A DNA stretch of 64,000 bases from Streptomyces griseoviridis (lineage in GTDB: Bacteria > Actinomycetota > Actinomycetes > Streptomycetales > Streptomycetaceae): positions 124,001 to 188,000 of the forward strand of contig BMSM01000002.1 of NCBI GenBank assembly GCA_014649155.1, written 5' to 3'. The translations under genes were made by a program, and so were the position numbers. Shown piece after piece: positions 60,367 to 64,000 of the stretch (the stretch's first letter is position 1; each line of letters starts with the position of its first letter). The notes beneath the pieces are model-generated. The model searched no databases and had not been told where the DNA came from. It saw only the letters and a list, made by a program, of their open reading frames with translations.

Positions 60367-60657
60367 GTGACCGACCACCGCGCCGAGGGACCCGGAGAGA
60401 ACGGCACCCCCGTGCCCCGCGACATGCCGGACCAGCAGGCCGACGCCGGGGAGGACCCCTGGGAGGTCGCCCCCGGCCTCGCGGCCCGCGAGAGCGGCAC
60501 GGACGCCGATTCCGACGCCGCCGACGACGGGGCCACCGGCCCGGACGGCGCCGCCGACGTCCCCGACACCGACGAGGCGGGCACGGGCCGGCAGGGCGCG
60601 CCGCACTCGGGCACCGTCCACCCGGAACACCCCGTGCCGGACGAGTCCTCCGGCTGA
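60367..60657 (+). CDS. acidic hypothetical protein (96 aa)
   Basis: A 96-residue, highly acidic protein that is probably disordered (GEDPWEVAPGLAARESGTDADSDAADDGATGPDG, ending HPVPDESSG). It starts at GTG 60367 behind GGAGGGAG and is followed by a strong hairpin. There is no domain, membrane segment or cysteine. The composition is typical of small streptomycete proteins of unknown role. It is downstream of the ROK gene by 66 bases. Confidence 0.55.
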   Translation: MTDHRAEGPGENGTPVPRDMPDQQADAGEDPWEVAPGLAARESGTDADSDAADDGATGPDGAADVPDTDEAGTGRQGAPHSGTVHPEHPVPDESSG

Positions 60658-60663
60658 GGCACT

Positions 60664-60694
60664 CCCGCGCGGGGGCCGGGCGCCCCCGCGCGGG
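60664..60694. terminator. hairpin terminator
   Basis: A perfect 12-base-pair stem (CCCGCGCGGGGG and its complement) around CCGGGCG lies 6 bases after the acidic protein gene. It is a good transcript end. Confidence 0.7.
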
Positions 60695-60965
60695 CATCCG
60701 GAGCTGCCCCGCGGGTCCGGGCCGACGGGGCAGGCGTGCCGTTCGGCGGGGATGAGTGCCCGGCTGACGCCTGGGCACGCGCGCCGCTCGGGGGACCGGG
60801 CGACGCCGGTGCCGGCGGACGGGGCCGACGCCCGGAGGCGGCACGGGCCTCGACGGCCGCCGTGGACGCCCTGCCGCCCGGCGCTGCGCCGACCGGACGA
60901 GGCGCCGCCGTGGCGGCGGCCCGGGCGGAACCCGGGAACCCCATGCCGGCCGACCGCGGTTCGCC
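60695..60965. other. intergenic stretch without a supported gene
   Basis: This 271-base segment between the terminator and the epimerase stop is open in more than one frame because of its GC content, but no frame has a ribosome site together with a recognisable protein pattern. I see no repeat or RNA gene. Confidence 0.4.
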
Positions 60966-62000
60966 TCAGCCGGCCTTGCGCCCCCGCAGCGGCTCCGTCG
61001 CGGCGCCCGCGCCCTGCCGGACCCCCTGGAGGAACTCCGCCAGCACCTCGGTCGCCGTGTGCTCCGGCCGCCAGCCCAGCACGGCCCGCGCCCGCGTGCA
61101 GTCCAGCAGCGGCAGCCGCAGCACCGCGTCGAACAGGTGCGGCGAGGCGGGCAGCAGCCGCAGCCCCCACGCGGCGGCGATCGCCGAGCGCGCCGCCGAC
61201 CGGGGCAGCCGCACCCGCCGCGGCGTACCGACCAGCTCGCCCAGCAACTCGGCGTCGACCGGCGGGTCGGCCGCCAGGTTGAACGCTCCCCGGGCGTCCT
61301 CGGAGCGCACCGCGAGCCGGTAGGCGTTCGCCGCGTCGTCGGTGTGCAGCGCCTGCACCTTCAGACCGGGGATGTCCGGCAGGAACGGCAGCAGGTCGGG
61401 GCGGGCCAGCGGACCGGGGAGGTACTTCCCGCCGAAGATCCGCCGCTGCTCGCTCGCCGACTCCCGCTTGAAGAGGAACGCGGGCCGCATCCGCACCACC
61501 CGGATGCCGGGGTGGTCCCGTTCGAACACGTCCAGGGCCCGCTCCAGATACGCCTTCTCCCGGCAGTACGCCGCGTCCGGCCAGCCGTGGGTGGGCCAGG
61601 ACTCGTCCACCGCCCGGTCCTTGGGACCCGGCGAGTACGCGCCGACCGACGAGGCGTGCACCAGCGCCGGCACCCCGGCCGCCGCCACCGCCTCGAACAC
61701 CCGCAGCGAACCGAGCACGTTCGTCGCCCAGGTCGTCGCCGGATCGTGCGTCGGCTGGAACGCCCAGGCCAGATGCACCACCGCGTCGGCCCCGGCGAAC
61801 AGACCGGTCAGATCCGTCCGCTCGGCGGCGAGGTCGACGGCGGCCCACTCCGTCCTCGCCGGGGACCAGTCGGGGATGCGCCGGGCCAGGCCCAGCACCG
61901 ATTCCGTCCCCGGGTCCTCGGCAAGGAGCCGCACCACACTGGTGCCCACGTTGCCGGTGGCCCCCGTGACCACGATCCTGCTGCCCGCCGCGCCGCTCAC
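60966..62000 (-). CDS. NAD-dependent epimerase/dehydratase family protein
   Basis: A 344-residue extended short-chain dehydrogenase starting at GTG 62000 behind AGAGGAG (SGAAGSRIVVTGATGNVG); an upstream ATG gives an unconserved extension. The NAD motif TGATGNVG is near residue 12, VHLAWAFQPTHDP replaces the usual VVHLAA, the Ser is in LVHASSVGAYSPG, and the catalytic Tyr-Lys is YCREK. The substrate cannot be read; it is probably a sugar nucleotide or a steroid-like compound. Confidence 0.88.
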   Translation of the reverse strand: MSGAAGSRIVVTGATGNVGTSVVRLLAEDPGTESVLGLARRIPDWSPARTEWAAVDLAAERTDLTGLFAGADAVVHLAWAFQPTHDPATTWATNVLGSLRVFEAVAAAGVPALVHASSVGAYSPGPKDRAVDESWPTHGWPDAAYCREKAYLERALDVFERDHPGIRVVRMRPAFLFKRESASEQRRIFGGKYLPGPLARPDLLPFLPDIPGLKVQALHTDDAANAYRLAVRSEDARGAFNLAADPPVDAELLGELVGTPRRVRLPRSAARSAIAAAWGLRLLPASPHLFDAVLRLPLLDCTRARAVLGWRPEHTATEVLAEFLQGVRQGAGAATEPLRGRKAG

Positions 62001-62127
62001 CTCGTACTCCTCTCGGCCGCCTGACCCGGGCGGGGCCCTCGACCGGCCGCTCGCCCGTACGGAGGCCACCGGGTACCCGCGCGCTCCGGAAGCACGCGGC
62101 CGGGGCGGTACCGGCCCGGCCGGCGGC

Positions 62128-63090
62128 TCAGGCGGCGAACGCGTCCACGCCGGTCAGCTCCGCCGAGAGCCGCCACAGCCGGGCGGCCTGCTCCGGGTCG
62201 ACGGCCCAGTCCTTGACGCCGACGCGCGCGTCGCCGTCCGTGGCCGGCTCGGCGATGTCGCAGTCCTCCAGGTAGACGCCGCCGAGCCCGTCGAGCCGCG
62301 GGGACGTCGCCGCCCACACCTGCGTCGCGGCGCCCTGCTCCGGCGTCTTGAAGGCGTCCGGGTCGCGCAGCCGGCCGTCCTCGTCGATCCAGCCGCGCTC
62401 CACCATCTCCGCCGTGGACAGATGGCGCTGGAGCGGGGTGAGGATGCCGCCGGGGTGGAGCGCGAAGGCGCGCACGCCCCGGTCCCGGGCGAGCCGGTCC
62501 AGGTGCACGGCGAACAGCACGTTGGCGGTCTTCGCCTGCCCGTAGGCCCGCCACTTGTCGTAGCCGGCGCGCCAGTGCACGTCGTCCCAGCGGATGCCCG
62601 AGGCGTGGTGGCCCCGGGAGGAGACCGAGACGACCCGGGCGCCGCCCGGCTCGATGGCCGGCCACAACCGGTTGACCAGCGCGTAGTGACCGAGGTGGTT
62701 GGTGGCGAACTGCGCCTCCCAGCCGGGTCCGACCCGGGTCTCGGGGCAGGCCATGATCCCGGCGCCGCCGATGACGATGTCCAGGGTCCGCCCGGAGGCG
62801 AGGAACCGCTCGGCGAAGGCGCGCACGCTTCGAAGGTCCCCGAGGTCCAGCTCGTCCACCTCGACCCCGGCCAGCCCGGCCAGGGCCTCGCGCGCCGCGT
62901 CGGGACGCCGGGCGGGGACGACGACCCGCGCCCCGGCCCCGGCGAGGGCCCGGGTGGTCTCCAGGCCGAGGCCCGAGTAGCCGCCGGTGACGAGCGCGAG
63001 CCGTCCGGTCAGGTCGAGGCCGGCGAGGACGTCGGCGGCGGTGCTGCGGGCTCCGAAGCCCGAGCCGATCTTGGCTTGAGGAGTGCTCAT
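62128..63090 (-). CDS. short-chain dehydrogenase/reductase
   Basis: A 320-residue classical SDR starting at ATG 63090. The cofactor motif TGGYSGLG is near residue 37, GGAGIMACPE replaces NNAG, the Ser is in VVSVSSRGHHASGI, and the catalytic YxxxK is YGQAK. It resembles the retinol dehydrogenase/oxidoreductase subgroup with HPGGILTPLQRHLS after the active site. Substrate unknown. It lies 127 bases upstream of the epimerase in the same direction. TTGACT on the minus strand (near 63127) could be its -35 element. Confidence 0.9.
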   Translation of the reverse strand: MSTPQAKIGSGFGARSTAADVLAGLDLTGRLALVTGGYSGLGLETTRALAGAGARVVVPARRPDAAREALAGLAGVEVDELDLGDLRSVRAFAERFLASGRTLDIVIGGAGIMACPETRVGPGWEAQFATNHLGHYALVNRLWPAIEPGGARVVSVSSRGHHASGIRWDDVHWRAGYDKWRAYGQAKTANVLFAVHLDRLARDRGVRAFALHPGGILTPLQRHLSTAEMVERGWIDEDGRLRDPDAFKTPEQGAATQVWAATSPRLDGLGGVYLEDCDIAEPATDGDARVGVKDWAVDPEQAARLWRLSAELTGVDAFAA

Positions 63091-63293
63091 GCCCGGAACG
63101 GTACGAATTCGAGTGCTCTCGAAGTCAAGCGGCGCCGGGACGAACCGGCGGCGGCAGCGGAAAGCCCCGACCGGACGGGGGAATCGCGGTCGGGGCCGAT
63201 CAGGTGCGGGCACGGATGGCGGTCGCCTCTCGGCGAGGGGCTCCACAGGGCTTCAGCCGAACGATCGTCCCTGTGGGCAATAGGTGAGGCCCG

Positions 63294-63306
63294 GGGACAC
63301 TGTCCC
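63294..63306. terminator. short palindrome behind the last gene
   Basis: GGGACA-C-TGTCCC is a 13-base palindrome 28 bases past the stop of the minus-strand gene at 63335. It could be a weak terminator or an operator for the short-chain dehydrogenase. Confidence 0.3.
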
Positions 63307-63334
63307 ATCCGTACCCACGCCCTCCTCAACGGCC

Positions 63335-64000
63335 TCAGGCCCGCCGGTGTTCCGCACTCCGCGCCGCTTCGGGGTGATCCGCGTCACCCTCGCCCACGGG
63401 GGAACCGTCGCCCGCGGGGGAGCCGTCCTCCGCCGGGGAGTCCTCGTCCGGCATCGTCTCCGCCCACAGGTTCTCCGCCTGGAGCAGCAGCGTGCCGAGG
63501 ACCGCCGCCGTCTCCGAACCCCGCTGGGCGTGCTCGCGCAGCCCCTCCTGGAGCCGCCGGTGCAGGTCCTCCAACGCCTCCCGGGTCGGACGCCCCCGCC
63601 CGGTCTCCCCGTTCCCGCCGCCGAGCCGGCCGGCCTCCACCCGGCAGGCGTCGCCGATCAGCTCCAGCAGCCGCGCGTACCGCCGCAGCACCGGCCGCTC
63701 GGGCGGGGCGGGTGTGCGGCGCTCGTCGGCCGTCACCGCGAGGGTCCGGGTCAGCGCCGTGACGTTGTCGGCGATGTGGCCCCACCGCCGGTCCTCCTCC
63801 TCGGGCGGCACCGCCGACGCCGGCGGCACCCGGTGCAGGGCGCGCAGCGGCGCGTACGTCAGCCGCAGGCTCTCCCGGCTCCAGGCACGGGCCGAGCGCA
63901 GCGCCTCGACGCGGTACCGCAGCCGCGCGGCGGCACCCGTCCAGTCGGCGGCGCTCTGCTCGTCCCACTCCTCCCGCAGCCCCTCGGCGACGGTGTGCAG
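63335..64000 (-). CDS. C-terminal part of a probable FUSC-like/aromatic acid exporter protein (partial at window edge)
   Basis: An open frame enters from the right edge and runs to a stop at 63335, giving 221 residues. They form a charged helical domain (LRYRVEALRSARAWSRESLRLTYAPLRALHR, then HIADNVTALTRTLAV, LRRYARLLELIGDACRVEAG, ALEDLHRRLQEGLREHAQRGSETAAVLGTLLLQAENLWAE) without membrane segments, followed by an acidic repetitive tail (EDGSPAGDGSPVGEGDAD). This resembles the cytoplasmic half of actinomycete FUSC proteins. The identity depends on the N-terminal membrane part outside the window. Confidence 0.55.
   Translation of the reverse strand: MHTVAEGLREEWDEQSAADWTGAAARLRYRVEALRSARAWSRESLRLTYAPLRALHRVPPASAVPPEEEDRRWGHIADNVTALTRTLAVTADERRTPAPPERPVLRRYARLLELIGDACRVEAGRLGGGNGETGRGRPTREALEDLHRRLQEGLREHAQRGSETAAVLGTLLLQAENLWAETMPDEDSPAEDGSPAGDGSPVGEGDADHPEAARSAEHRRA

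Noticed and set aside
58909..61848. 979-residue minus-strand frame
   Set aside because: Shadow of the ROK and epimerase genes.
1..64000. Mobile elements, tRNA, rRNA and riboswitches
   Set aside because: No transposase or integrase pattern, terminal repeats, cloverleaf sequences or recognisable riboswitch cores were seen on either strand by reading. A tRNAscan and Rfam search would settle this.

Overview
The window is a stretch of chromosome from a high-GC actinomycete, almost certainly Streptomyces. Codon third positions are nearly all G or C, GTG (and one likely TTG) starts are common, and the gene content is typical of that genus: a streptogrisin-type protease, a PhoD phosphatase, F420-type LLM oxidoreductase, an ECF41-type sigma factor, a DUF2470 protein and many TetR/LacI/ROK regulators. 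I see no tRNA, rRNA, insertion sequence, prophage or CRISPR array.

Layout. 1-7.2 kb: a urease operon (end of ureA, a His-rich CbiX-like protein, ureB, ureC, ureF, ureG, ureD) followed by an Amt ammonium channel. There is no ureE; the His-rich protein probably supplies nickel handling. 7.3-13.4 kb: single genes (LacI regulator, thioredoxin, flavin disulfide-reductase-like enzyme, peptide deformylase, TPR protein, DUF3500-like secreted protein). 13.5-24 kb: an acyl-CoA region with a TetR gene divergent from a coupled CoA-transferase / LLM / acyl-CoA dehydrogenase / acyl-CoA ligase operon, a second acyl-CoA dehydrogenase divergent from its own TetR gene, an aldehyde dehydrogenase and an MpaB-type protein. 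24-26.5 kb: a methyltransferase and a RecQ-type helicase with an unusual tail.

26.5-30.5 kb holds the most unusual locus. An AT-rich leader precedes a gene for a 61-residue peptide, then four tightly packed genes: a 232-aa protein of unknown function, two clearly paralogous ~310-aa proteins of unknown function, and a serine hydrolase. The operon ends in a perfect 20-bp-stem terminator. It has the architecture of a small-peptide (RiPP-like) maturation cluster but contains none of the well-known RiPP enzymes.

30.5-33.7 kb: a secreted streptogrisin-like protease and PhoD, both on the minus strand. 34.2-35.2 kb: a short zone of decayed and truncated genes around a small membrane protein. 35.3-38.7 kb: a cupin and the lutABC lactate-oxidation operon. 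38.7-50.1 kb: a complete L-rhamnose system (rhaB, a bifunctional aldolase/dehydrogenase, rhaI, divergent from an ABC importer, a mutarotase and a LacI regulator), with two matching candidate operators in the divergent promoter region. 50.2-64 kb: an alpha/beta hydrolase, ECF41-type sigma factor, Cys-rich pentapeptide-repeat protein, cytochrome P450 with divergent TetR, an iron-box-controlled DUF2470 protein, a FUSC-type membrane protein, an FBP-domain protein divergent from a ROK regulator, an epimerase, a short-chain dehydrogenase and the C-terminal part of a probable FUSC-like protein.

Functions were assigned by reading motifs. No database search was possible, so family names are recognition calls and the regulatory sites are inferred from symmetry and position.
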